A stretch of 64,000 nucleotides of DNA. It comes from Shinisaurus crocodilurus (lineage: Eukaryota; Chordata; Lepidosauria; Squamata; Shinisauridae). The stretch covers positions 135,720,564 through 135,784,563 of the forward strand of contig CM037880.1 in assembly GCA_021292165.1 (NCBI GenBank). The letters are read 5' to 3'. The translations under genes and the position numbers were made by a program. Of the stretch, positions 44,922-54,502 are shown in pieces. The number at the start of each line of letters is the position of its first letter. Position 1 is the stretch's first letter. Under the pieces are notes generated by a model. That model worked only from the letters and a program-made list of their open reading frames with translations. It searched no databases and was not told where the DNA came from.

Positions 44922-45088
44922 AGAATCATAGAGTTGGAGGGGACCTCAAAGGTCATTTAGGCCAGCCCCCTGTCATTGCAGGAAATCCACTACTATAACC
45001 TCCAATGAAAGATTGTCCACCACCTTCTGAGGAAGTCTGTTCCACTGTTGAACAGCTCCTCCAGGCAGTAAGTTCTTTCTAATGTTTA
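44922..45088 (-). mobile_element. CR1 LINE 3' end, second subfamily
   Basis: AGAATCATAGAGTTGGAGGG, GACCTCAAAGGTCAT and CCCCTGTCATTGCAGGAAAT are CR1 3' text but differ from the main copy (GGGGCCTACAAGGCCATCG). CTGTTCCACTGTTGAACAGC follows the same order as the coding end of CR1. Truncated at about 45088. Confidence 0.75.
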
Positions 45089-45184
45089 GTCTAATACAAT
45101 TAAAATATTATAACCTCTAACAGTAGACTAAAAATAATAAAAATATAATGAAACTGCAGCTAAGATGACAATAAAATCTCAGTT

Positions 45185-45990
45185 TCTCTTTGTCATCTGA
45201 GTCAGAGAGGCTGTGCAGGTGCTGAACCAGTATCTGGACTCAGTAATGGACTGGATGAGGGCCAATAAACTGAAGTTGAATCCCAACAAGACAGAGGTCT
45301 TCTGGATAGGTGGTTCTCATGTTCAGGAACTGGGTGTGTAGCCTGTTCTAAATGTGGTTACACTCCTCCTGAAACACTAGGTATGTAGCTTGGGGGTGGG
45401 TACTCCTTGAGCCAGCTTTGTCACTGGAGGACTAGGTGACCTCAGTGGCTTGGGGTTCCTTTGACCAGTATTGGCTGGTTCAACAGCCACAGCCATTCTA
45501 GACAGGGATAGTCTGACCATAGTGGTCCATGCTCTGTTAACCTCTCAGTTGAACTTCTGTAATGTGTTGTCTGTGGGGCTGGCCTTGAAGATGACCCAGA
45601 AGCTTCAACTAGTGGAGAATGCAGCTGCTAGAATGTTAACAGATGTAGCCAGATGGGATCGTATAACACAGATTGTAAGGGTTTTTTGCTGGTTGCCTAT
45701 TTGCTTGCTGGGCCCAATTCAAGTTGCTGGTGTCCTCAATGGCTTGGGACCCAAATGCCTTTCTCTATACCAGCCTGCCCTTGTCTTAAGATTGTCAGGG
45801 GAGTAATTCTCCTTGTAATTTTATTACTAGGGAAAGAGTCTTCTCTATTATTGTGCTCCATTTGAGGACCATCCTCACTGTAGAGGTGTGACTGGTTTGG
45901 GCATTTTAAGTTGGTCAGTCTGTTTTGTATTTTTACTGTTTTTTAATGTTTTATCTGTTTCCTCAGGACTGCCCACCTGAAAGGGTGAGA
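45185..45990 (+). mobile_element. L2 LINE fragment, long but broken
   Basis: Downstream of the catalytic box: AATAAACTGAAGTTGAATCC (LKLNPNKTEV region at about 45265), ATTCTAGACAGGGATAGTCT, and VHALLTSQLNFCNVLSVGLALK and LVENAAARMLTD around 45530-45630. Several frameshifts and an internal deletion relative to the 27.5-kb copy. Ends without a clear tail near 45990. Confidence 0.72.
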
Positions 45991-46575
45991 ACCTGTGGCA
46001 GGGCCCCTGCAGAAGTTCTCAATTAATGGGCAGGTTCATATGGGAGAAGGGAGTCTTTTAGATACCTTGATCTCAAGCCTTTTAGGGCTTTATAGGTTAA
46101 AACCAGCACTTTGAATTGTGCCTGGGAAGATACTGAAGATCCTCCAAAATGATTGCTATGTAATAGGAAGACTTTTATGTAAGACTAGAGATGTATCATG
46201 TAACACTTCTGGAAATTTTGAAGCTGTGGGGGAAATGTTTTTTTTAAAATCCTCTCTGCAAGATTCCCAGCATAGTTAATCATTTCTTCCATTCCTTATT
46301 AAAATTATTGATCTAATGTACCTTTTACTGATAGACATTTAGGGATGTTCCAAGTCATATTCAGTTTCTCAATATGTGAGTAGTCACCATATTATAATAT
46401 GTGAAGAAAATGTGTATTCCTGATATTTTGGATTTTCTTCTATGGAGTCCAGTGTTTCTGGGCTTGTTCTGGTTAAATGCTGTAGCAGTGAATGCATGTG
46501 GTCCTAACAACCATGTGTGAGAGAAGCACTGTAGGCTATCCTGCTATTACCACCAGATGTGACGGAACAATGTGT

Positions 46576-47310
46576 GGGTTCAGTCAGTCAGGCGATCACT
46601 CGTGACCGAGTAAGATTGTCTTCCAGGATAATTTTTTTTTTTTTTTTTTTTTTACAAAAAGGAGATTTTAAAAGGAGGAAAATTCTAAAGAAAATTGTGT
46701 AGACTCTAGCGATGGGTCCGTAAGTGACTGTGGAGGCCAATTCTAGATCCACACAGCTTCCCACAGTGAGGACACAGGTTACCAGATGGAAGATGGTCCT
46801 GTAAAGGATTCATTTGACGTGCTTTTCGCTTAGCACATTTCTCCCTTTCACCTTGCACTCGGGCTTCTTCAAAGTCCATAGAACCTTTGTGAAAGGCCAA
46901 CCTCCAGTTAGATCGTTCATGGGCCAGAGCTTCCCAGTTTTCGATGTTTATATTGCATTTTTTTAGATTAGCCTTAAGAACATCTTTAAACCTCTTATAT
47001 TGACCACCGATATTCCGCTTTCCATCCTTGAGTTGGGAATAAAGTAACTGCTTTGGGAGACGGCAGTCAGGCATTCGAACAACATGACCGGTCCACTGAA
47101 GTTGGCGTTGAAGGATCATTTTTTCAACGCTAGTAGTCTTTGCTTCTTCCAGTACACTGACATTTGTTCGCCTATCTTCCCAAGTAATTCACAGGATTTT
47201 CCGGAGGCAACGTTGATGAAATCTTTCAAGGAGGTGGAGGTGACGTTTATAGATAGTCCATGTTTCGCAGGCATAGAATAAAGTTGGTAATACAATGGCT
47301 TCATAAACCC
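46576..47310 (-). mobile_element. Non-LTR LINE with C-terminal C2H2 motif, 5'-truncated
   Basis: Minus-strand fragment with its 3' end at about 46578 (tail units CTGACTGACTGAA). It includes a 3' UTR with a (T)n tract (46629-46652, poly(A) in sense) and a coding end. A shorter copy is at 7634-7828. The clade (RTE-, L2- or related) is not decidable from the C-terminus. Confidence 0.75.
46706..47290 (-). pseudogene. LINE ORF2 C-terminus ending in a C2H2 finger
   Basis: The frame reads FYACETWTIYKRHLHLLERF, a TGA at 47189-47191, then ITWEDRRTNVSVLEEA and, from 47119, a 137-codon open piece: LQWTGHVVRMPD, LLYSQLKDGKRN, RFKDVLKANLKKC and a terminal CPHCGKLCGSRIGLHSHLRTH. The last part fits C-X2-C-X12-H-X3-H, a classic C2H2 finger. 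WxGHVxRM and KDxLKxxLK blocks are characteristic of the C-terminal region of several metazoan non-LTR ORF2 proteins. I reject a host zinc-finger gene because of the LINE context, the stop codon and the second copy. The RT core is missing. Confidence 0.75.
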
Positions 47311-47884
47311 ACATAAAAATGTGTGAGTTATCCCATATATCTTTCTTTAAAAAACAAACAAACTTTGAGGCTTAGGTATATGGAACTCACTGACACAGTT
47401 TTTAATAAAGTTCCCAATTCAATCTCATCACTATGGAATGCTGCCTCAGCTATAAAACCTTTAACCACTGCCACTGGTTTATACTTGAAAGAAACCCAGT
47501 ATCCTGATTCCTATGGCATAGGTATGAGATTGACACCACCACTAGAGAACCTTTCAAAATGAACAAAATTAAGATATTTATTAAGGGGAAATATTTACCA
47601 AAGAAAATAAAATGTCACATTTCAAATAATAGATTGACATTGCTTAAAGTTAAATATTTATATTAAATATGCCTGGTTGCCATCCCTAATAGGTAAGAGA
47701 GTCTTCCCCAGCTAAATAAGCTCTCAGTAGCTTTTTCTTCAGACCCAATTTCTCTAAACTCTACTGCAACCATTTCCTCACAAAAAGGCACAGATGCTGT
47801 ACACGAGTCTGCCTCCAGCTCCTCCTGCTTCCTCTGGCTTCTAGGGTGATTCAGATGTTTCAGTGACTTGCTGAAGTTCCTTCT
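47311..47884. other. Non-coding stretch, nothing recognised
   Basis: AT-rich sequence; no repeat end or exon found. Confidence 0.45.
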
Positions 47885-47888
47885 GGTC

Positions 47889-48072
47889 AGCCATAAAATA
47901 GGAACTGAAAATGAATTATGTATAACTTGGTTTGCTCATATATTACCTAAGTTTAAAAGTAAAGTTTATTCAGACAATAATTGCAAATTTACTGAGTTTA
48001 CTTTTAAATGTTGTTAATGATGTTATGAGCAAACCAAGTTATACATAGTACATTTTATGTTCCTGGTCTATA
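47889..48072. repeat. Large imperfect palindrome, arms about 70-80 bp
   Basis: ATAAAATAGGAACTG and TATGTATAACTTGGTTTGCTC (47890-47940) pair with GAGCAAACCAAGTTATACAT (48028-48047) and ACATTTTATGTTCCTG (48050-48066). TTTAAAAGTAAA/TTTACTTTTAAA (47952-47963, 47999-48010) form the inner stem. The loop is about 30 nt. It may be an MITE whose ends I cannot define. Confidence 0.75.
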
Positions 48073-48748
48073 AAAAGTTCTCTCTCTCAGCGAATTTTTA
48101 AATTTCTGCATGTTTTTTTCCCATGCCTTCAAAATTCCTGGATATTTTACATCTCTATCCAAAAACAGCCCAATGAGGACTGACTGCTTGGCAGGCTCCA
48201 AGAGCCATGGAATGTTGACTGTCATTTAGAAAGGAAAACTGGGGTGGGAAATGTGAATTGTCCTGCTTGAGCCCCCTTAAATCAAATGAAAGATTTTGTC
48301 AGAGGTGTATACTTTTTTTTCATTTTTATTATTTCACACTGCATACCCAGCCATTACTGGGGTGGGGAAGTAAAAATATTAAACAGTTTTGGGTTACTAG
48401 TTTTCACATGCTAGTGATGAGAGCATATATTACAAATCCCACATTCATTGAAGGAAAAAAGGGGGTGGGTGGGTAGGCTGATGTAATGCATATGGCTAAC
48501 TACTGACACCTAAAGGGAGCTTTGCATAGTAGCTAGTTTGTGGTCGCTGTTGATTATGTTAAAAAGCTCAAATTACCTTTTCTGTGGGTTGGGACAGAGT
48601 GAGGGGTAGCAACTAGTAAATGTGGCTAAAGAAGCTATGCTGTGAATTGATAAAACAGAAATTTCCTCAATTTCCGGGGTGGGGGAATGAAGTTATCGGC
48701 CTGCAGTCATGATTAAAAGAGATAGGAAATGTCTGTGAGAAATATCTC

Positions 48749-48973
48749 GGGGAGGGGCCATAGCTTGGTAGTAGAGCACACTACCACTTGGAAGTGGTAG
48801 AGCACATGTTTGCATGAAGAAGGTCCCAGGTTTGATCCCCAGCATCTCCAGGTCTAGCCCTGAAACTAGCCCTGAAACCCTGGAGAGCCGCTGCCAGTCA
48901 GTGTTGACAGTACTGGGCTAGATGGACCAAGGGTCTGACTCAGTACAAGGCAGCTCCCTGTGTTCCTGTGTTA
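48749..48973 (+). mobile_element. tRNA-Ala-derived SINE
   Basis: The head GGGGAGGGGCCATAGCTTGG continues as a tRNA-Ala-like gene with an A box (TAGCTTGGTAGTAGAGC, about 48761-48777) and a B box GGTTTGATCC (48829-48838). GTAGAGCACA is repeated at 48770 and 48797, so the A-box side has a 27-bp duplication. The body (GGAGAGCCGCTGCCAGTCAG) leads to a tail GATGGACCAAGGGTCTGACT, GGCAGCTCCCTGTGTTCCTG that matches the 3' end of the L3-like LINEs here (reverse of 8584-8660). It is therefore likely mobilised by that LINE. Confidence 0.85.
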
Positions 48974-49282
48974 CTAGGATGTTCATTGCTTTCATAAACA
49001 ATGGCACCCTCATGTCCTAATACGTTTAATGCCCTCAGAAAAGCATTCCCTTTCTGTTGAAATTTTATTTGAAGGTTTGGGGTAATCACTATTGGGTTAA
49101 GTTCCATTCTTAGGCATACCCCACTGTTTTTAGTGAATATGGCTGTGAAGCTTCATTTTGTTTTGTGCAATCCCTTGTTGTCACTATTTTCATAAAGCTG
49201 CATTTTGAGAAACAAGAACCATATGTAAGGGAGGAAAGTACAACTTTTCTCAGCCTTTCTGCCAGTTAATCTGTTAGAACAA

Positions 49283-49385
49283 ATCTGTTGCTTTTTCGCA
49301 GTTTGTTAAGCCCCACAGCTTCTCTTCCTGAGCACACCTGCCAACATTTTAATCTATAAATAAGGAGGTTTGTGGAAGAAAAATA
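49283..49385. repeat. 100-bp segment duplicated at 49.88 kb (copy A)
   Basis: CAGCTTCTCTTCCTGAGC, AACATTTTAATCTATAAAT and AGGTTTGTGGAAGAA match, in order, the segment inserted in the hAT MITE at 49878-49978. Identity is roughly 80% by eye. Confidence 0.8.
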
Positions 49386-49803
49386 AGACACACCTTCTAA
49401 CTCCATTGAAATCTTCTGGAACAGGGAGCTTATTTTGGCAGTGACAATGAGGAAAACGAAAAACAAAAAACAACAACCCCAAACAGCAGAAGTTTAGAGG
49501 TTGCCCCTCTCAAGCAGGAAAAGTTGACATGAGCACTGGCCTACCAGTTTCACTTGCGCTTCCAGGCTGATGTTGCATCTGGCTTTAAAAAAAAAGAAAA
49601 GAATCTGAAGGAATACCGGTATTATACAAATCAACCTTATTCTACTGAAATTGATTTTTTGCTTCTCTGTGTACATAAATCTTGAATAACAATAGAAACA
49701 GCAGCCTTCTGCGTCACAATACTAATTTATCTGTTTGTTTCTTAAATAATTCGTTTCCAGTTAGCTCCTGAGTTAGCTAGAGCACAGGCATGATGCTTCC
49801 ACT

Positions 49804-50055
49804 CTCTGAACCAGCCTTCCCCAATCTGGCACTCTCCAGATGTGTCCAATGACAACTCCCAGAATCCCCCAGCCAGGCTGTTGCTTTTTTACAGCGTGCC
49901 TTATAAGCCCTGCAGCTTCTCTTCCTGGGCGCAACTGCTAACATTTTAATCTACAAATGAGGTTTGTGGAAGAAGAATCTCCTAGGCTGGGGCATTTTGG
50001 GGGTTGTCATCCAACACATCTGGAGAGTGCCAGGATGGGGAAAGCTGCTCTGAAT
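49804..50055. mobile_element. hAT foldback MITE with 8-bp TSD and 100-bp insert
   Basis: Arms CTGGCACTCTCCAGATGTGT (49827) and ACACATCTGGAGAGTGCCAG (50014-50033) pair; ends CAGCCTTCCCC (49812) and GGGGAAAGCTG (to 50047). Flanks CTCTGAAC/CTCTGAAT match 7/8. The palindrome's centre holds the duplicated 100-bp segment (49878-49978). Confidence 0.85.
49878..49978. repeat. 100-bp duplicated segment (copy B)
   Basis: CAGCTTCTCTTCCTGGGC, AACATTTTAATCTACAAAT and AGGTTTGTGGAAGAA match copy A, about 590 bp upstream. It lies between the two arms of the hAT MITE. Confidence 0.8.
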
Positions 50056-50192
50056 CACAGCTGTGACTTTTGACTTGTGTGCTCCCCTTCCTACCTCTCT
50101 CCCTCACATGTGAATCCCCACTTCCTTTTCTTATTAGCATTACTATGGTGTAATGTTACAGGATTGAGGCAAAGTGAAGAGAAGATGTTTAT

Positions 50193-50349
50193 TATGCTGG
50201 CTCAGCTTGTCTGAGCGTGGAAAGCTAAGCAGGGTCAAGCCTGGTTGTTACTTGGATGGGAGACCCCTCCTCTAGTTTCCTGCATTGAGCAGGGGGTTGG
50301 ACTCGATGGCCTTGTAGGCCCCTTCCAACTCTATAATCTATGAATCTAT
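50193..50349 (+). mobile_element. 5S rRNA-headed, CR1-tailed SINE, copy 3
   Basis: TATGCTGGCTCAGCTTGTCT, then AAAGCTAAGCAGGGTCAAGC (A box region of 5S), TTACTTGGATGGGAGACC (C box), then CCCTCCTCTAGTTTCCTGCA joining CR1 3' text GAGCAGGGGGTTGGACTCGA and GGCCTTGTAGGCCCCTTCCA, ending TATAATCTATGAATCTAT. The junction matches copies 1 and 2. Confidence 0.85.
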
Positions 50350-50799
50350 TAATCTTCCCATGCTTGGCACAGGCTTGTTGGATGGTCTGGAAGCTGGTAC
50401 AAAACACGAGTTTGTTTGCAACCAATTTTGATACTCAGTTGGAGACGTATTTCTGTTCTAGCAGCAAAACCTGGAGAAAAGTGGGGTGGGTGTGGAGAAG
50501 CATGATTAGAAGAAGAAAATCTAGCTGTCAGTGTTAAATATAGGATTTTATTATAAGAATTAGCGGCTTCAAGCTCCATGGAGCCAGAAAATCTGCATTA
50601 CAATCTTGTAGATTATAATAAAACTCATTTCTCTGAATTGCCATGGTTCTTTGGACCATTCAGGAAAAAATGTTGGCTCTTGTCTGCCAGCCTTTATTGA
50701 ATATAGTTTCTCTGAGTGGAAGATGCAGAAGCTACCTTTGGCATGAAAGCCATTCTGGGTGATAGTTGGACAGGGCTGATGTCATATGGCTGTTACCCA

Positions 50800-51035
50800 A
50801 TTCTAAGGGCTGGATTCAGGATCTGCCTTCCATTGATAGAAGGGCTCTGGTCCCAGAAGGTGCCTCCACCCAATGTTGGGGAATGCTGCCTGTGCACCAC
50901 AGCTTACCCCATTCAGCAGAATCCCCTAACCCTCATGTAGTGTTTTCAGAGGGCAGGAAGGGGCTGCTGTGGGGAGGTGGGGGCAGGGAAATCTGCTTCC
51001 CCCAGCCCAGTTGCATGTGCCTAAATTGGGATCCA
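50800..51035. mobile_element. Harbinger-like MITE, TTAGGG(C/T)TGGAT ends
   Basis: CTAAGGGCTGGATTCAGGAT (50803) and ATTGGGATCCAACCCTAA (51026-51043) are inverted, with a TAA-like target. GC-rich interior, no coding. Confidence 0.62.
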
Positions 51036-51045
51036 ACCCTAAAAT

Positions 51046-52166
51046 TTTCTCTACAAAAGGATTCCCCTCCCTGCTTTCTACTTGTGGGCTTGTTTGCCTG
51101 GAATTCTTATTCTTCAGACTTCAAAATATGTGTCACTTGCATTATCTATACCTTCTCACAACTAGTTTGAATTGTGACACCTTTTTGTGACTTGGCTTCT
51201 TTCTTAACACAGTATCATTTTTCCCCAAAAGGAATCTGAGATTTATTAGACATATGGAGAGAGATATTCAACTGCCATTCCAATAGCTTGGAAAGGTTTG
51301 GGCTCTGTAACCAAGACAAGCTAAGCTATACCTTTTGTGACTAGTGTGCTGGTAATTCCTACCACATATAGTTCATATAGTAACCTTCCCTGGCACTCAT
51401 TGTATTTTCAGTTTCCTTTACAGTTATGGCCCATGCTAACATCCAGCCTTGGCAAACTAAAACACACCTTGGTTTTCACTCTTTTTCAGACTCTTGAAGT
51501 TAGGAGTTCTGAAACTTTTTTCCCCCTTGAAAATTCTGCATCATAAGTTGAGTTCCTAAGATTTTGGCACCAACAATGTGGCTCAGATTTAAAAAGAACA
51601 CCACCACCACTCACCTCTTTATTTACTGCATTTGCAGGTTTGCAAAGGAAACAGTACAAGGCAAGCACTACAAAAGAATTAAGAAATAAAAATTCAAGTG
51701 GCTAGAAAGGAAAGATAGGGTTCTCCCATCTTCTCTGAAACATCTGTAGTCCAGAAAGTTACCAGTTGCCACCACAGTCCAAAATCTTTTACTCAGAAGT
51801 AAGTCTTTTATTTCTGTGTCTTCTACTGTGTCTATTTCTACTAAGTAAGCCTTCTACTATGTTTACTTAGTATTGCAAGCCTTATCTTCTCTTTCCTGTG
51901 AAATCATCACATCAGAGAAGTTTAGAAGGATAAATGAGTCTCCATATGCCCATAAGTAGTAAGAGTAGGGGCAATTGTTTTCAAGCATTGTCTACATTTT
52001 ACATATATTAAATGTAGCAGGGAACTTCAGCCATCTATAATAATGGGAGAATGGCTCAGCTGGATATTAGGGCCAGGATGAAAAGTGCCTTAGTCTTTCC
52101 CTTGTATGCAACTAGGGTCACCCAGAGCTTGTGCCTGTATTGTATAAATGCTCTGTCTCCATGTTG
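51046..52166. other. Non-coding stretch, nothing recognised
   Basis: Simple CACCAC and CTACTATGTTTACTTAG runs only. No repeat end or exon. Confidence 0.45.
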
Positions 52167-52445
52167 ACTGGGTTCAGGCAACATGATAACCCACACACAA
52201 CTGTTGAGTGTGGATTGTTGTTGAACCGTGGGTTGATGTTAAAACGTGGGCTATCGTGTTGTCTGAACCCAGCTATGCTAACAAGCCATGAAGAGAACCC
52301 ATGGTTTGTTGTTGGGTTGTGAATTGTAGGTTGTTCAACATGGTTTGTTATCTCGGCTGGGTTCAGACAATACGATAACCCATGTTTGAACAACAGCCCA
52401 TGGTTCAACCCTTGAGTGTGGGTTATTGTGTTGTCTGAACCCAGT
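52167..52445. mobile_element. Two small MITEs flanking a shared MITE core
   Basis: CTGGGTTCAGRCAACA-type ends close two short foldback units (52168-52271 and 52357-52444), both ending GTTGTCTGAACCCAG. Between them (about 52285-52322) lies CCATGAAGAGAACCCATGGT and TTGTTGTTGGGTTGTGAA, shared with the MITE at 4220-4558. The composite is therefore built from copies of one family. Confidence 0.7.
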
Positions 52446-52489
52446 AGTTGTTTTGCCTGTAAACTTTCCAGTGGCACTGGATTGGCTAC

Positions 52490-53215
52490 TATTGGAGATG
52501 AAGTCCTGGACTAGATGGACCTTTGCTGTGATCCAGGGATGGGGACTCGGACTCCACTTGTGAGTCGGACTGACTCAGGTCCCACTCGAGTCCCAATATT
52601 TTTAATGGGACTTGAGACTCAACTCGGGACTCGAGACCAAGGACTCTTCAACATCCCTGGGCTGTGCCAGAAGGAGTGGAGAGAAGTGCGATCGCCAGCG
52701 AAGATTTTATTTTTAAAAATCATTTTCCTAAAATGCAACCTTGCAGACATTTTGGGTTTGGCTGCCTCTGCCTGCCTGTTTGGGGTTCCCTGCCTCCTCT
52801 GCCTGCCTGGTCTCTTCTTAACCAGTTCCACAGTTTGAATTGTCCAAGACAAACGCCTCTGCCTGCCTGCTTTGGGGTTCCCTGCCTCCTCTGCCTGCCT
52901 GGTTATTTTGGGTTTGTCTGCCTGGTCTATTCTTGTCAAAATCATTGCAGAGTTTTGAAATAAAAAGGCACACTTGTGCCTAGAATTTATTTAAGCCACA
53001 CATCTGAAGTAGCCTTATTTTGTTGGGAAAACCCCCCATTGATTTTAATAGGGACTCGTGGAGTCAGCTTTGGGAGGGACTCGGGAGTCACCATTTTGGA
53101 CCAAGGACTCGGACTCGAGACTCGGGTCCAAAGACTCGTGACTCGACTCGAGACCAAGGACTCTTCAACATCCCTGGTGTGATCTAACACAGGCCATTCC
53201 TATGTTCCTGTGCTC
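52490..53215 (+). mobile_element. L3-like LINE/SINE 3' end split by a hAT
   Basis: CTGGACTAGATGGACCTTTG (52507) before the hAT and CTAACACAGGCCATTCCTAT, GTTCCTGTG after it (53182-53212) join to make the plus-strand 3' end of the L3-like family (compare the reverse of 8584-8660). Confidence 0.65.
52526..53184. mobile_element. hAT element (643 bp) with 8-bp TSD
   Basis: Ends CAGGGATGGGGACTCGGACT (52534) and ...AACATCCCTG (53176). Flanks CTGTGATC/GTGTGATC match 7/8. CTCGAGACCAAGGACTCTTC occurs at both 52628 and 53145, so part of the right end is repeated inside the left. The middle has a GC-rich CTGCCTGCCTG array with an approximately 100-bp duplication (52755-52815 and 52857-52905). Confidence 0.82.
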
Positions 53216-53284
53216 TCAAAAATATTGCAACCACTGTCATGTTGATCCTCTTATCTCACCTGCAGTAGCCAGAAGGACTCTAAG

Positions 53285-53795
53285 AACAGAAGAAGAGCCA
53301 TGCTAGATCAGACCAAAAGCCTATCTAGTCCATCATTCTGTACATACAGTTGCCAACCAGTTCCCCACGGAAAACCCACAAGTAGGACATGAGTGCAATA
53401 GCACCCACCCGCTCATGTTCACCAGCAACTGGCATACCTAGGCATACTGCCTCTGAGGTAGTATCTAGCCATCGTGACTAGTAGCCATTGATAGCCTTAT
53501 CTTCCATGAATTTGTCTAATCCCCACTTAAAGCCATCTAAGTCTGTGGCCTTCACTACATCTTGTAGAAGTGAATTCCATAGTTTAACTATGTGCTGTGT
53601 GAAGAAGTACTTCCTTTATCTTTCTTGAATCCCCCACCAATCAGCTTCAAGGGATGACCCCCAGCTTCTATTATTATGTAAGATGGAGAAAAATGTCTCC
53701 CTATCCACCTTCTCCACACTGTGCATAATTTAGTACACCTCTATCATGTCTCCCCTTACTTGTCTTTTTTCTAAGCTAAGCTCTACTGTTCCCAC
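53285..53795 (-). mobile_element. CR1/L3-like LINE 3' end, 5'-truncated
   Basis: Parallels 8584-9240: AAGAGCCATGCTAGATCAGA, CCTTATCTTCCATGAATTTG, GTGCTGTGTGAAGAAGTACT, CACCTCTATCATGTCTCC and TTTTTTCTAAGCTAAG. It lacks the hAT MITE that interrupts the 8.6-kb copy, so it shows the uninterrupted 3' UTR. Confidence 0.82.
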
Positions 53796-54502
53796 ACCCC
53801 AACACCAGGTGTAGGTAGCTGAAAAGAAATGGAATGGGAGATACAGAAGATAGCTTTCTTAGTATTTTGAAGCATTTAAAGTCTCTAGACAGGGACCTGG
53901 CAATCCAACTTGTAGCCATTAAACTTTACCTTGCTACTTAAAAACACTGAGGTGGGTTTCTTTCTCAGGTGTTTAATATGAGATTGCCCCTACCAGTGCC
54001 TTTTGTATCAGTGCCTCTCAGTACAAGAAACAGTATGTGATAATAGATAAACAGACAAATAGATTACAGATTCAAATATTTAGAACCAACATCTAAACTG
54101 GAGCAGGAGGAATGCACATGGATTCTCAGTGTGCTTTTGACATTTCTGAATATCAAAAGTATTACAGTTTCTTTAGATACTAAAATCCTGGCTGGAATCC
54201 TGTTTCTTTTTGATGTTCAAATTGGACTGCTATCTTGAGGTTCAGACCAGTAGAACACCATGGCATTAGGCTTTGTGTTTTCTAGCTCCTGTCTTTTGAA
54301 AAGACCCATGGAAAATATGTCTGCAGCTAACCTTAAAGGTCAAGAAACTAAGAGGAGAAACAATCTAATGTACTTAATGTAATGTGCAATTTTTTCACAG
54401 CTCATAGTTTTAGTGTGATGCATGTGGTTTATCCTACTAGAAACACTAGCCAGGAGCAGACCTGCAATGTTTACACAGTTTTTGTTCTCCTCGAACAAAA
54501 GG
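53796..54502. other. Non-coding stretch, nothing recognised
   Basis: No repeat end or exon identified. Confidence 0.45.

Noticed and set aside
46706..47119. 137-codon ORF with a C2H2 motif as a host zinc-finger gene
   Set aside because: WxGHVxRM and KDxLKxxLK blocks, an upstream in-frame TGA and a second partial copy at 7.6 kb show it is a LINE end.
48749..48840. tRNA-Ala gene
   Set aside because: The tRNA-like head has a 27-bp duplication, no proper acceptor pairing visible, and continues into a SINE body and LINE tail.
50193..50290. 5S rRNA gene
   Set aside because: Only the promoter half of 5S is present, the 5' end is missing or altered, and the 3' half is replaced by CR1 sequence in all three copies.
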